Source: Occultella aeris (GTDB lineage: Bacteria; Actinomycetota; Actinomycetes; Actinomycetales; Beutenbergiaceae). Taken from it: a DNA stretch of 64,000 nt. Both the position numbers and the translations under genes were made by a program. The stretch spans positions 59,964 to 123,963 of the forward strand of contig NZ_CACRYJ010000042.1 in the NCBI RefSeq assembly GCF_902703175.1, written 5' to 3'. This document shows positions 47,766-56,300 of this stretch, one piece after another; position 1 is the stretch's first letter, and every line of letters begins with the position of its first letter. A model generated the notes under the pieces. It was not told where the DNA came from, searched no databases, and worked only from the letters and a program-made list of their open reading frames with translations.

Positions 47766-47908
47766 GCGGGCACGGAGACCCTCCACATCGGTCGGGGCGC
47801 CCACGGCACGGGAGCGATCGCGGGATCGCCTCTGCCTCGACCATGCCAATCCCCACGCCGAACCCGCAGGTCGACGGACGGGCCGAGATCCGGCCCGGCA
47901 TCACGCGG

Positions 47909-48922
47909 TCAGTCCGAGTCGCCGGACCGGCTCGTCAGCAGTCTGCGGAAGGACTCCAGTCGCGCCTCGCCCGCGGGGCCCGCGGCGCCCGAGGCGACCC
48001 ACTCGTCGAGTGCACAGTCCGGGGCGTCGGCGGTGTGGGTGCACCCGCGGGGGCAGTCCTGCGCGACCGCCGCGAGGTCGGCGAACGCATCCACGAACGT
48101 GGCGGGATCCACGTGGCCCAGCCCGAACGAGCGCACCCCGGGGGTGTCGATGATCCACCCGCCGCCGGGCAGCTCCAGTGCCACGGCGGAGGAGGAGGTG
48201 TGCCTGCCCCGGCCGGTGGTCGTGTTCACCACGCCGGTGGCCCGGTCCGCGTCCGGCACCAGGGCGTTCACCAGGGTCGACTTCCCGACGCCGGAGTGGC
48301 CCACGAGCACCGAGACCTTGCCGGCCAGCTGCTCGCGCAGCGCCTCCAGCCCGTGGATCGTCACGCCCTCGCGGTAGGTCGCGACCGACGCGACGTCCAG
48401 CGTCCGGTACAGCTGCGTGAACGGCTCGGGGTCGGCCAGGTCCGCCTTCGTCAGGCAGAGCAGGGCGTCCATGCGGGCGTCGAACGCGGCCACCAGGCAC
48501 CGGTCGACCATGCGGGGCCGCGGTTCGGGGTCCGCCAGCGCGGTGACGATGACCAGCTGGTCCGCGTTCGCAACGATCACCCGCTCGATGACGTCGGAGT
48601 CGTCCGCGGACCGGCGCAGCACCGTGCGCCGGTCATGCACCCGGACCACCCGGGCGAGGGTGTCCTTCGCACCGGAGGTGTCGCCGACCACGTCCACCCG
48701 GTCGCCCACCACGATCGAGGACTTGCCGAGCTCCCGTGCCTTCATCGCGGTCAGGCGCACGCCGTCGTCGGTGAGCAGGTGGTAGCGGCCGCGGTCCACG
48801 GCCAGAACCAGGGCCGCCCGGGCGAACGCGTGCTCGGGACGCTGCTTGGTGCGCGGCCGGTTCCCCTTCGGGTTCGGGCGCACCCGGACGTCGGACTCGC
48901 TCCAGTCCCTGCGTCCCGCCAT
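47909..48922 (-). CDS. rsgA: ribosome small subunit-dependent GTPase RsgA
   Basis: 337 residues with the circularly permuted GTPase order: G4 TKAD (158-161), then G1 GHSGVGKS (208-215), then G3 DTPG (259-262). The zinc knuckle is C290, C294, H296, C303. An OB-fold precedes them. RsgA acts late in 30S subunit maturation. It lies 7 bp downstream of aroA, the usual actinobacterial pairing. Confidence 0.96.
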   Translation of the reverse strand: MAGRRDWSESDVRVRPNPKGNRPRTKQRPEHAFARAALVLAVDRGRYHLLTDDGVRLTAMKARELGKSSIVVGDRVDVVGDTSGAKDTLARVVRVHDRRTVLRRSADDSDVIERVIVANADQLVIVTALADPEPRPRMVDRCLVAAFDARMDALLCLTKADLADPEPFTQLYRTLDVASVATYREGVTIHGLEALREQLAGKVSVLVGHSGVGKSTLVNALVPDADRATGVVNTTTGRGRHTSSSAVALELPGGGWIIDTPGVRSFGLGHVDPATFVDAFADLAAVAQDCPRGCTHTADAPDCALDEWVASGAAGPAGEARLESFRRLLTSRSGDSD

Positions 48923-48929
48923 GACCGGC

Positions 48930-50252
48930 CTACGCCCTGCCGGATGGCCCGAGCAGGTCGGCCCACATCGCGGTGAAGTCCGGCAGCGTCTTCGCCGTCG
49001 TCGCCACGTTCACGACCCGGACGCCTTCGACGGCGAGACCCACCACGGCCGCGAACGTGGCCATCCTGTGGTCGTGGTAGGTCTCCACGTCGGCGCCGTG
49101 CAGTCCGCCGCCGCGGATGATCAGCCCGTCCTCGGTCTCCTCGGCGGACCCGCCGAGCCGGCGGATCTCCGTGACCAGGGCAGCGAGCCGGTCGGTCTCG
49201 TGCCCGCGAATGTGCGCGATCCCGCGAAGCCGGGACTCGCCGTCGGCCAGCGCGGCCAGAGCAGCGATCGTCGGCGCCAACTCGCCGGCGGCACTCAGGT
49301 CCACATCGACCGGGCGCACCGCGTGAGTGCCGGTCACCGAGAGCACGCCGTCGGCGAGTGCCGTCGTGGCCCCGAGGCGCTCCAGCAGGCCAGGCAGCAG
49401 CGCGCCGGGCTGCGTCGTCGCCGTCGGCCAGTTCGGCACCCGTACGGTGCCGCCGACGGCGAGCGCGGCCGCGAGGAACGGGCCCGCGTTGGACAGGTCC
49501 GGCTCGATGACCACGTCACCGCCGGAGATCGGTCCCGGCTCCACCCGCCACTTGCCGGGCGCGGCGTCGTCCACGTTCACGCCCCGCTCGCGCAACGCCG
49601 CGATCGTCATGTCGATGTGCGGCTGGCTGGGCAGCACCTCGCCCACGTGGTGCAGGGTGAGGCCCGCCTCGAACCGGGGCGCGGCGAGCAGCAGCGCGGA
49701 GACGAACTGGGACGAGCCGGAGGCGTCGATCTCGACCTCACCGCCGAGCACCCGGCCGGTCCCGTGCACCGTCAGCGGCAGGAACGACGGGTCGTCGACG
49801 GGCTCGCCCGTGGCCGGGTCCGCACCGGTGACCGGGACGCCGAGCGCCGCCAGGCCGCGTAGCACCGGGCCCATCGGCCGGACCCGGGCACCGGCGTCCC
49901 CGTCTAGCCGCACGGGACCGTCGGCGAGCGCGGCGATCGGCGGGATGAACCGCATCACCGTGCCGGCGAGGCCGCAGTCCACCTCGGCCGGCCCACGCAG
50001 GACCGCCGGCGTCACGACCAGCGTGGTCCCGCCGTCGTAGGCCTCGATGCCGGTGCCGAGGGCGCGCAGGGCGCCGATCATCAGGTCGGCGTCCCGGGAT
50101 ACCAGGGCACCGGTGATCCGGGTCGGCTCGACCGCGAGCGCGGCCAGCGGCAGGGTCCGGTTGGTCAGCGACTTCGAGCCCGGGACCAGCACCGTGGCAT
50201 CGAGCGGCCGGGTCGCGACGGGAGCGGGCCAAGGGGCGGTGAGAGTGGGCAC
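48930..50252 (-). CDS. aroA: 3-phosphoshikimate 1-carboxyvinyltransferase (EPSP synthase)
   Basis: 440 residues. Substrate-binding PGSKSLTNRTLPLAALA near residue 24, GLAGTVMRFIPP near 94, ASGSSQFVSALLLAAP near 182 and the DHRMA motif near 402 are all present. It condenses shikimate-3-phosphate with PEP in aromatic amino acid synthesis. The GLAGTVMRF variant is common in actinobacteria. Transcribed toward rsgA. Confidence 0.96.
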   Translation of the reverse strand: MPTLTAPWPAPVATRPLDATVLVPGSKSLTNRTLPLAALAVEPTRITGALVSRDADLMIGALRALGTGIEAYDGGTTLVVTPAVLRGPAEVDCGLAGTVMRFIPPIAALADGPVRLDGDAGARVRPMGPVLRGLAALGVPVTGADPATGEPVDDPSFLPLTVHGTGRVLGGEVEIDASGSSQFVSALLLAAPRFEAGLTLHHVGEVLPSQPHIDMTIAALRERGVNVDDAAPGKWRVEPGPISGGDVVIEPDLSNAGPFLAAALAVGGTVRVPNWPTATTQPGALLPGLLERLGATTALADGVLSVTGTHAVRPVDVDLSAAGELAPTIAALAALADGESRLRGIAHIRGHETDRLAALVTEIRRLGGSAEETEDGLIIRGGGLHGADVETYHDHRMATFAAVVGLAVEGVRVVNVATTAKTLPDFTAMWADLLGPSGRA

Positions 50253-50272
50253 CGGCCCAGCCTACCGGGGGG

Positions 50273-50827
50273 TCAGGACGAGATCTTGGCCCGCAGATCC
50301 GCGGTGGTCGCCTTGACGCCGGACTTCATTGCCTTCACGTTCGCCCTGGTCAGGTCCGCCTTCACGTCCGCGAGCTCGCTCCGGTGCGCCCGCCAGTTGT
50401 TCCACTGCCAGCCCAGCGAAGGCTTACCGACCCGGTCCTCGGCCGCGATCAGCAGGCCGCCGACCAGGGCGAGGTTGCGCAGGAAGCCGCTGGTATCGGC
50501 GCGGCGCTGGTCGCCCTTGGAGGTCCAGAACGGGTACTTGACCACCGTGAGCGGGACCGTGACAGCGGCAAGTACCGCCGAAGCCAGCCGTGGGGCCTTC
50601 CCCGTGGCGAGCAGGACCCCTGCGCCAACCGTCACCGCACCGGTGATCCGGGTCAGCGTCTTGGCGTCGGTGGGCAACTGCGGAACCCTGTCGCCGATCG
50701 CCTGGATCGGCTTGTCATAGGGCTCGAGCTTCTCGGCGTGCTTGTCCGCGTTCCGGATGGCATCCAGGCCGTCCACGATGAACACCGAGGCGAGGAGCGG
50801 GCGGGCGAGCAGGCGAAGAGGATTCAT
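50273..50827 (-). CDS. DoxX family membrane protein
   Basis: 184 residues with four hydrophobic segments ([62 protein letters not shown]) and a Lys-rich C-terminal tail. DoxX proteins are linked to redox and thiol stress in actinobacteria, which suits its position beside sigR-rsrA, from which it diverges. It lies upstream of aroA on the same strand. Confidence 0.85.
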   Translation of the reverse strand: MNPLRLLARPLLASVFIVDGLDAIRNADKHAEKLEPYDKPIQAIGDRVPQLPTDAKTLTRITGAVTVGAGVLLATGKAPRLASAVLAAVTVPLTVVKYPFWTSKGDQRRADTSGFLRNLALVGGLLIAAEDRVGKPSLGWQWNNWRAHRSELADVKADLTRANVKAMKSGVKATTADLRAKISS

Positions 50828-50877
50828 GGTCCATGACTACCGCAGATGCCCCGCGAGTGCTAGTGGAGAGCCCTGCC

Positions 50878-50903
50878 GGAATGACCGGCGGCCCGGCGTG
50901 GTT
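50878..50903 (+). promoter_or_regulatory. consensus SigR promoter of sigR-rsrA
   Basis: GGAAT at 50878-50882 and GTT at 50901-50903 are separated by exactly 18 bp, the SigR/SigH consensus. It lies 150 bp before the sigR ATG, so the operon is probably autoactivated under thiol-oxidative stress. Confidence 0.8.
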
Positions 50904-51053
50904 GAGGAGCGTGTGAGCGCCGAACTGACCGAGCACCGAGCCGCGGCTGCGTGTCCCCGAACGGCCGCGTCGACGCGGCCGTCCCCGAGTGGACCCGCGG
51001 GGGCCCGCCGGCCCGGACTGCGACGGGGCACAGGGCGACTAGGCTCGACCCCG

Positions 51054-51659
51054 ATGACAGAGAACACCGACCGGGCACCCGACGATGAGAACGAGGCCGC
51101 CCGGGACCGACGGTTCGAGGACGAGGCGATGCCCTACCTCGACCAGCTGTACGGCGCCGCCCTGCGGATGACCCGGAACCCCGCTGACGCCGAGGACCTT
51201 GTCCAGGAGACGTTCGCGAAGGCCTACGCCGCGTTCCACCAGTACAAGCCCGGCACGAACCTCAAGGCCTGGCTGTACCGGATCCTGACGAACACGTTCA
51301 TCAACACCTACCGCAAGAAGCAGCGCGAACCCCTGCAGTCGGACGCCGACACCGTCGAGGACTGGCAGATCCACCGGGCCGCGTCGCACACCTCGACCGG
51401 GTTGCGCTCGGCCGAGACCGAGGCGCTGGACTCGCTCGGCGACGGTGAGATCAAGGACGCGCTGGCAGAACTTCCGGAGGACTTCCGCCTGGCCGTGTAC
51501 CTGGCCGACGTGGAGGGCTTCGCGTACAAGGAGATCGCCGAGATCATGGACACGCCGATCGGAACCGTGATGTCACGGTTGCACCGGGGGCGCGCCCAAC
51601 TGCGCAAGTTGCTCGCCGACCATGCGCGTTCGCTGGGGATGAAGGTGGAGAAGGTATGA
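51054..51659 (+). CDS. sigR: ECF sigma factor SigR (SigH)
   Basis: 201 residues from ATG 51054: sigma-70 region 2 (about 25-95, [20 protein letters not shown]) and region 4 (about 140-195, [34 protein letters not shown]). With rsrA overlapping by ATGA, this is the thiol-stress sigma factor. The frame stays open upstream; GTG 50913 would add 47 residues and starts within about 10 bp of the SigR promoter, recalling the longer SigR' form of Streptomyces. Confidence 0.94.
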   Translation: MTENTDRAPDDENEAARDRRFEDEAMPYLDQLYGAALRMTRNPADAEDLVQETFAKAYAAFHQYKPGTNLKAWLYRILTNTFINTYRKKQREPLQSDADTVEDWQIHRAASHTSTGLRSAETEALDSLGDGEIKDALAELPEDFRLAVYLADVEGFAYKEIAEIMDTPIGTVMSRLHRGRAQLRKLLADHARSLGMKVEKV

Positions 51660-51928
51660 ACCAGGACCGCCCGAACACGGGTGAGTGCCGGTGCGAAGAG
51701 GCACTGGAGCATCTGTACGAGTACGTGGACTCCGAGCTGCCGGACCTGGACCTGGTCCGGTTGCGCGCCCACATCGAGGAGTGCGTGACGTGCCTGCAGG
51801 CCGTCAGCGCCGAGACCGAGCTGCGGGTGGTGCTCAAGCGCTCCTGCGTCGAGGTGGCGCCGGACGCGCTGCGGATGCGCGTGATGACGCAACTCTCGCT
51901 GCTGCGGACCACGACCAGCACCGACTGA
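51656..51928 (+). CDS. rsrA: zinc anti-sigma factor RsrA
   Basis: 90 residues with the ZAS motif H39-x3-C43-x2-C46 plus C11, C13 and C64. In reduced form such proteins bind zinc and hold SigR; disulfide stress forms a disulfide, releases zinc and frees the sigma factor. Start ATG 51656 overlaps the sigR stop. Terminator structures follow. Confidence 0.94.
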   Translation: MNQDRPNTGECRCEEALEHLYEYVDSELPDLDLVRLRAHIEECVTCLQAVSAETELRVVLKRSCVEVAPDALRMRVMTQLSLLRTTTSTD

Positions 51929-51937
51929 CCCCGCGCT

Positions 51938-52017
51938 ACCGGTGCGATCGCACCTGCCGCGTTGACCTCGTCCCTGCGCGCGTACGAGGTCAAGGTCGCA
52001 GGGGCGATGTCAGCGCC
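51938..52017. repeat. long imperfect inverted repeat after rsrA, third relative of the repeat family
   Basis: GGTGCGATCGCACC (51940-51953) is a palindromic relative of the repeat unit and GGGGCGATGTCAGC (about 52001-52014) a degenerate inverted unit. Between them TTGACCTCGT (51961-51970) pairs perfectly with ACGAGGTCAA (51983-51992). The whole folds as one long hairpin and probably terminates sigR-rsrA. Confidence 0.65.
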
Positions 52018-52035
52018 GGCCGGGCCGGGAACGAG

Positions 52036-52073
52036 AAAGCGCCGAGGACACCACGTGGGTGTCGCTCGGCGCT
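52036..52073 (-). terminator. rho-independent terminator of the bL37 gene
   Basis: AGCGCCGAG (52038-52046) and CTCGGCGCT (52065-52073) flank GACACC/GGTGTC (52047-52052 / 52058-52063), a 15-bp stem with one bulged G. Read on the minus strand it is followed by TTTCTCGTT. Confidence 0.8.
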
Positions 52074-52089
52074 CGGGGCTTCCCGACGC

Positions 52090-52164
52090 TCAGGCGTTGG
52101 GACGCTTGCCGTGGTTGGCGGCGCTGCCCCGACGGGCCTTGCGCTTGCGACCGCGCTTGCTCAT
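52090..52164 (-). CDS. 50S ribosomal protein bL37
   Basis: A 24-residue gene, start ATG 52164, stop 52090. The peptide is very basic (MSKRGRKRKARRG, then SAANHGKRPNA) and matches the actinobacterial large-subunit protein bL37 described from mycobacterial ribosomes. GAGGAGA lies 7 bp before the ATG and a rho-independent terminator follows, so this is a complete small transcription unit that automated callers often miss. Confidence 0.88.
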   Translation of the reverse strand: MSKRGRKRKARRGSAANHGKRPNA

Positions 52165-52274
52165 GACTGTCTCCTCGATACCGACTGTGGCGGAATGCCA
52201 GTGTCCGCCGTCCATGGTCCCACACCTGGGCGGGTGGCTCCGACGCCCCGATGCCCGACGGCGGGTGGTCGCCG

Positions 52275-52300
52275 GGCGGGGCGGCTCCAGCCGCCCCGCC
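52275..52300. terminator. GC-only 12-bp hairpin in the bL37-Gfo/Idh gap
   Basis: GGCGGGGCGGCT (52275-52286) and AGCCGCCCCGCC (52289-52300) are exact complements with a 2-nt loop. It lies in the 238-bp divergent gap. It may insulate the two promoters or terminate antisense reading; no T run is present. TAGTGT at 52354-52359 may be a -10 for the oxidoreductase gene. Confidence 0.5.
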
Positions 52301-52402
52301 GGTCACGTTCGCGATGCTCGACGGCGGTGGTCGCCTCCCGCGGCCGTGGCGGCTAGTGTGGCGCCCGGCCCGTGATCCACATCCCGATCGTACGAAGGTG
52401 AC

Positions 52403-53497
52403 ATGTCACTGTCTCAGGAACCGACACCGTTGCGGGTGGGGGTGGTCGGGCTCGGTTTCGCCGGTTCGACGCACCTGGCCGCTTACCAGCAGATCCCCGG
52501 CGTGGAGGTGGTCGCGCTCGCCGGGCTCGAGACCGAGCGGCTGCACCAGCTCGCTGACAGTCACGGCGTCGAGCACCGCTACGAACGGTGGGAGGACCTC
52601 GTCGCGCGCGACGACCTGGACATCGTGAGCGTGGGTACGCCGACGTACCTGCACGAGCCGGTCACCGTGGCCGCACTGGAGTCCGGTGCGCACGTGCTCT
52701 GCGAGAAGCCCCTCGCCCGGACCGCCGAGGAGGGCAAGCGGATGGTGGACGCCGCCGTTGCCGCCGGCCGGGTGCTGCACGTCGCGTTCAACCACCGCCG
52801 CCGCGGCGACGTGGACGTGCTCAAGCACCAGATCGACGCGGGCGCGCTCGGTCGGATCTACTACGCGAAGGCGCACTGGCGCCGCCGTAACGGGATCCCG
52901 GGCATGGGCAGCTGGTTCACCGACGCCGAGATGGCCGGCGGCGGGCCGCTGATCGACCTCGGCGTGCACATGCTGGACATGGCCCTGTTCCTGCTCGGTG
53001 AGCCGCGAGTGCTGAGCGTCTCCGCGTCCACGTTCGCCGAGCTCGGCCCGCGCGGCCTCGGCGGCCGGGTGGACGTCGGCAAGACGCAGGTCGCGTCCGT
53101 CTACGGTGTCGAGGACCTGGCGACGGCGTTCCTGCGGCTCGAGGGTGGCGCCACCCTGTTGCTGGAGACCAGCTGGGCCAGCTACCGGCGACCCGGGGAC
53201 AACTTCGGTGTGGAGCTGTTCGGCAGCGACGGTGGCGCGTCGGTCGACGTCGAGAACTACACCCATTCCGACACGCTGCGGATCTACACCGACGTCGCGG
53301 GTGTGCCCGCCGAGGTCCGACCCGCCGTCACGAAGGGGGAGGGGCACCTGGCCGTCGTCCGGGAGTTCGTCGACGCGGTGCGTGGCGGCGACTGGTCCGC
53401 GCACGTGGGCCGCGACGCCCTCACCCGGGCGCGGATCATCGACGCCTGCTACCGCTCTGCCCTCGAGGGCCGCGAGGTCGCGGTCGAGGCCGACTGA
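52403..53497 (+). CDS. Gfo/Idh/MocA family oxidoreductase
   Basis: 364 residues. N-terminal Rossmann domain ([17 protein letters not shown]) with the family signature [12 protein letters not shown] near 100, then a C-terminal domain with [19 protein letters not shown] containing the catalytic-site Asp and His. Such enzymes oxidise or epimerise sugars and inositols with NAD(P). AAGGTGAC precedes the ATG. Next to a ThuA-like gene, a frequent pairing in disaccharide use. Confidence 0.9.
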   Translation: MSLSQEPTPLRVGVVGLGFAGSTHLAAYQQIPGVEVVALAGLETERLHQLADSHGVEHRYERWEDLVARDDLDIVSVGTPTYLHEPVTVAALESGAHVLCEKPLARTAEEGKRMVDAAVAAGRVLHVAFNHRRRGDVDVLKHQIDAGALGRIYYAKAHWRRRNGIPGMGSWFTDAEMAGGGPLIDLGVHMLDMALFLLGEPRVLSVSASTFAELGPRGLGGRVDVGKTQVASVYGVEDLATAFLRLEGGATLLLETSWASYRRPGDNFGVELFGSDGGASVDVENYTHSDTLRIYTDVAGVPAEVRPAVTKGEGHLAVVREFVDAVRGGDWSAHVGRDALTRARIIDACYRSALEGREVAVEAD

Positions 53498-53546
53498 CCC
53501 CGATCCGCAGCCACCGCACGACCCCCAAGACACCCTGGAGAGACCC

Positions 53547-54302
53547 ATGCCACAGCCCAGCCAGCCCATCCGCCCCATCCGGGTCACCGTGTGGGGCGAG
53601 AACGTCCACGAGCACCGTGACGAGTCCGTGCGGGCGATCTACCCCGACGGCATGCACACCACCATCGCCGAGGGAATCGCCGAGCACCTCGGCGACGGCG
53701 CCGTGGTCCGCACCGCCACCCTCGACCAGCCCGAGCACGGCCTCACCGAGCAGGTCCTCGCCGAGACCGACGTGCTCACGTGGTGGGGGCACGCGGCGCA
53801 CGAGGCGGTCAGCGACGAGGTCGTCGCACGGGTGCGGGCCAGGGTCCTGGCCGGCATGGGGCTGCTGGTGCTGCACTCGGCCCACTTCTCGAAGATCTTC
53901 ATCGACCTGATGGGCTCGACGTGCTCGCTCGGCTGGCGCAACGATGCCGATCGGGAGCTGGTCTGGACCGTCGCCCCGGGGCACCCGATCACGGCCGGGG
54001 TGCCGAGCCCGATCGACATCCCCGAGCAGGAGATGTACTCGGAGTACTTCGACATCCCGGCTCCGGAGGAACTGGTCTTCATCAGCTCCTTCACCGGCGG
54101 CGAGGTGTTCCGCAGCGGGTGCACCTTCCGCCGGGGCAACGGCCGGATCTTCTACTTCAGCCCCGGAGACCAGGAGTACCCGGTCTACCACCACCCGCAT
54201 GTGCGGCGGGTGCTGGCCAACGCCGTCGGCTGGGCAGCGCCCGGCCCGGCGATCGACGCTCCCACGGTGGCCAACCGCCCGCGAGGCTGGTTCGAGGGCT
54301 GA
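53547..54302 (+). CDS. ThuA-like (trehalose utilisation) protein
   Basis: 251 residues with a class I glutamine-amidotransferase-like fold ([63 protein letters not shown]). ThuA of rhizobia takes part in trehalose/sucrose-type disaccharide conversion, together with a Gfo/Idh enzyme (ThuB). The two genes here are 49 bp apart and likely act on the same sugar. GGAG is 6 bp before the ATG. Confidence 0.88.
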   Translation: MPQPSQPIRPIRVTVWGENVHEHRDESVRAIYPDGMHTTIAEGIAEHLGDGAVVRTATLDQPEHGLTEQVLAETDVLTWWGHAAHEAVSDEVVARVRARVLAGMGLLVLHSAHFSKIFIDLMGSTCSLGWRNDADRELVWTVAPGHPITAGVPSPIDIPEQEMYSEYFDIPAPEELVFISSFTGGEVFRSGCTFRRGNGRIFYFSPGDQEYPVYHHPHVRRVLANAVGWAAPGPAIDAPTVANRPRGWFEG

Positions 54303-54352
54303 GGCCGGCGCCCGGCATGGCCGGGCGACCTCGGGTGTCCTAGGGTGAGTTG

Positions 54353-55336
54353 ATGCGCAGCGCCCACGTCGTCCGCCAGGACCCCGAGGACCCGCTGGCC
54401 GGGCTCGAGGTCGCCGACCTGCCCCAACTCGAGGCGCCGGCCGGCTGGGTGCGGGTCCGGGTGCGCGCGGCCGCGCTGAACCACCACGACCTGTGGAGCC
54501 TTCGCGGGGTCGGCCTGTCCGCGGACCGGCTGCCGATGATCCTCGGCACCGACGCCGCCGGGGTCACCGACGACGGCCGCGAGGTCATCGTGCACGCGGT
54601 GATCACCTCACCGGGCTGGACCGGTGAGGAGACACTCGACCCGAAGCGGACGCTGCTGTCCGAGCTGCATCCCGGCACCCTCGCCGAGTACGTGCACGTC
54701 CCGGTCCGCAACCTCGTGGACAAGCCCGCCGGCTGGAGCTTCGCCGAGGCGGCCTGCCTGCCGACGGCGTACCTCACGGCCTACCGGATGCTCTACGGCG
54801 CCGCCGGTCTCACCCCGGGCCAGCGGGTGCTCATCCAGGGTGCCGGCGGGGGCGTGGCCACCGCGGCGATCGTGCTGGCCCGGCTCGGCGGCATACACGT
54901 CACCGTCACCTCGCGGGACGATGCCAAACTCGCGCGGGCGCGCGCACTCGGCGCCCACGACGCGGTCGCCTCAGGCACTCGCATCGCCCCCGTCGACGCG
55001 GTGCTGGAGACCGTCGGCGAGGCCACCTGGGCCCACTCGCTGCGATCGCTTCGCCCCGGTGGCGTGATCGCCGTCGCGGGCGCGACGAGCGGGCCGGCGC
55101 CGTCCGCGGATCTGAACCGGGTGTTCTTCCGCAGTCTGCGCGTGATCGGCACCACGATGGGCACGCTCGCCGAGCTCGCTGCCGTGCGGGACGCCATGGT
55201 CGCAGCCGGGATCCGCCCGGTCCTCGACTCCGTCCACGACTTCACCGACGACGACGCGGGTACGACGGCGGTCCGCACCGCCTTCTCCCGGCTCGCCTCG
55301 GGCGCCGCGTTCGGCAAGGTGGTCCTGACCCGATAG
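54353..55336 (+). CDS. zinc-type/quinone oxidoreductase, MDR superfamily
   Basis: 327 residues. The GroES-like domain has LNHHDLWSLRG and LGTDAAGVT, and the Rossmann domain has VLIQGAGGGVATAAIVLARL. No structural-zinc cysteine cluster is present, so it belongs to the quinone oxidoreductase-like branch. An in-frame TTG lies directly before ATG 54353. Substrate unknown. Confidence 0.87.
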   Translation: MRSAHVVRQDPEDPLAGLEVADLPQLEAPAGWVRVRVRAAALNHHDLWSLRGVGLSADRLPMILGTDAAGVTDDGREVIVHAVITSPGWTGEETLDPKRTLLSELHPGTLAEYVHVPVRNLVDKPAGWSFAEAACLPTAYLTAYRMLYGAAGLTPGQRVLIQGAGGGVATAAIVLARLGGIHVTVTSRDDAKLARARALGAHDAVASGTRIAPVDAVLETVGEATWAHSLRSLRPGGVIAVAGATSGPAPSADLNRVFFRSLRVIGTTMGTLAELAAVRDAMVAAGIRPVLDSVHDFTDDDAGTTAVRTAFSRLASGAAFGKVVLTR

Positions 55337-55388
55337 CACGCGAGCTCACGCGCCCCAACGCACCAACCGATCACGAGGAGTTCAACAC

Positions 55389-56240
55389 ATGGCAGCAACG
55401 AGTCGGATCGTCACCGGACCGGAGTCGATCGAGATCGCAGGGGCCGACGGCGTCACGGAGGTCCGCGTCCAACTCATCAAGGGCGGCGCGGAGGTCTCGA
55501 GCCGCGCCGAGCCCGGCCTGCACATCGAGATCGACGAGGTGGACGGGGCACCCCTGGAGGTGGCCACCGACGGCGCCCGCCTGACCATCGGCTACCCCTC
55601 GATCGGCTGGGAGGGCTGGCTGAAGCGGCTCACGTCCTTCGCCGCCGACGACCGCGCTCGGGTCCGGATCGGCGTCGGCCCCGGAATCCGGGTCACCGCC
55701 GCGACCGTCGCTGCTGCCGTGTCCGTCTCGGACGTGGCCGAGGACCTGACCGTCAACAGCGCGTCCGGGCCGGTCCGTACCGAACGGACCACCGGTTCGG
55801 TCACGGTCCGCACCGCGTCCGGTCCGATCGTGGTCGGTGAGCACACCGGGCCGGCGAACGTGACCACCGTGACCGGCACCACGTTCGTCGGCGGGGCCAC
55901 GCCCCGCCTGTCGGTGACCACGGTCTCAGGTGACGTCGCCGTGTCCCCGACGACGCCGTCGTCCGTGGTTTCGGTGACCGGCGTATCGGCGGCCATCACG
56001 GTGACGCTCCCGCCTGACGTCGGCCTGGATCTGAGCGTGCACGGCGTGAGCGCACCGGTCGTCGTCGACGGCGTCGACCGTCGAGGCGGCTCCGGTCCGT
56101 CATCCACGTCGGTCTCCGAGCCGCGCGGAGCCGGAACGAGCTTCGTGAAGGTCAGCACCGTCACCGGCAGCGTTTCCGTGGTGCATGACCGGTCGGACGC
56201 GCCCGAGGGCGACGCCGGGCAGATCGACGGGGCCGGCTGA
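55389..56240 (+). CDS. DUF4097 domain protein
   Basis: 283 residues, rich in Val/Thr/Ser/Gly. Short strand repeats such as VNSASGPVRTERTTGSVTV and TVSGDVAVSP form the right-handed beta-solenoid-like pattern of DUF4097 adhesin-like proteins. No signal peptide or membrane helix, so it is probably cytoplasmic. GAGGAG precedes the ATG. Function unknown. Confidence 0.82.
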   Translation: MAATSRIVTGPESIEIAGADGVTEVRVQLIKGGAEVSSRAEPGLHIEIDEVDGAPLEVATDGARLTIGYPSIGWEGWLKRLTSFAADDRARVRIGVGPGIRVTAATVAAAVSVSDVAEDLTVNSASGPVRTERTTGSVTVRTASGPIVVGEHTGPANVTTVTGTTFVGGATPRLSVTTVSGDVAVSPTTPSSVVSVTGVSAAITVTLPPDVGLDLSVHGVSAPVVVDGVDRRGGSGPSSTSVSEPRGAGTSFVKVSTVTGSVSVVHDRSDAPEGDAGQIDGAG

Positions 56241-56300
56241 CAGGACCGACCCCGTGGCCGGTGGCCCGGCCACCAACCATCGAATGCAAGGGAGCACGAC

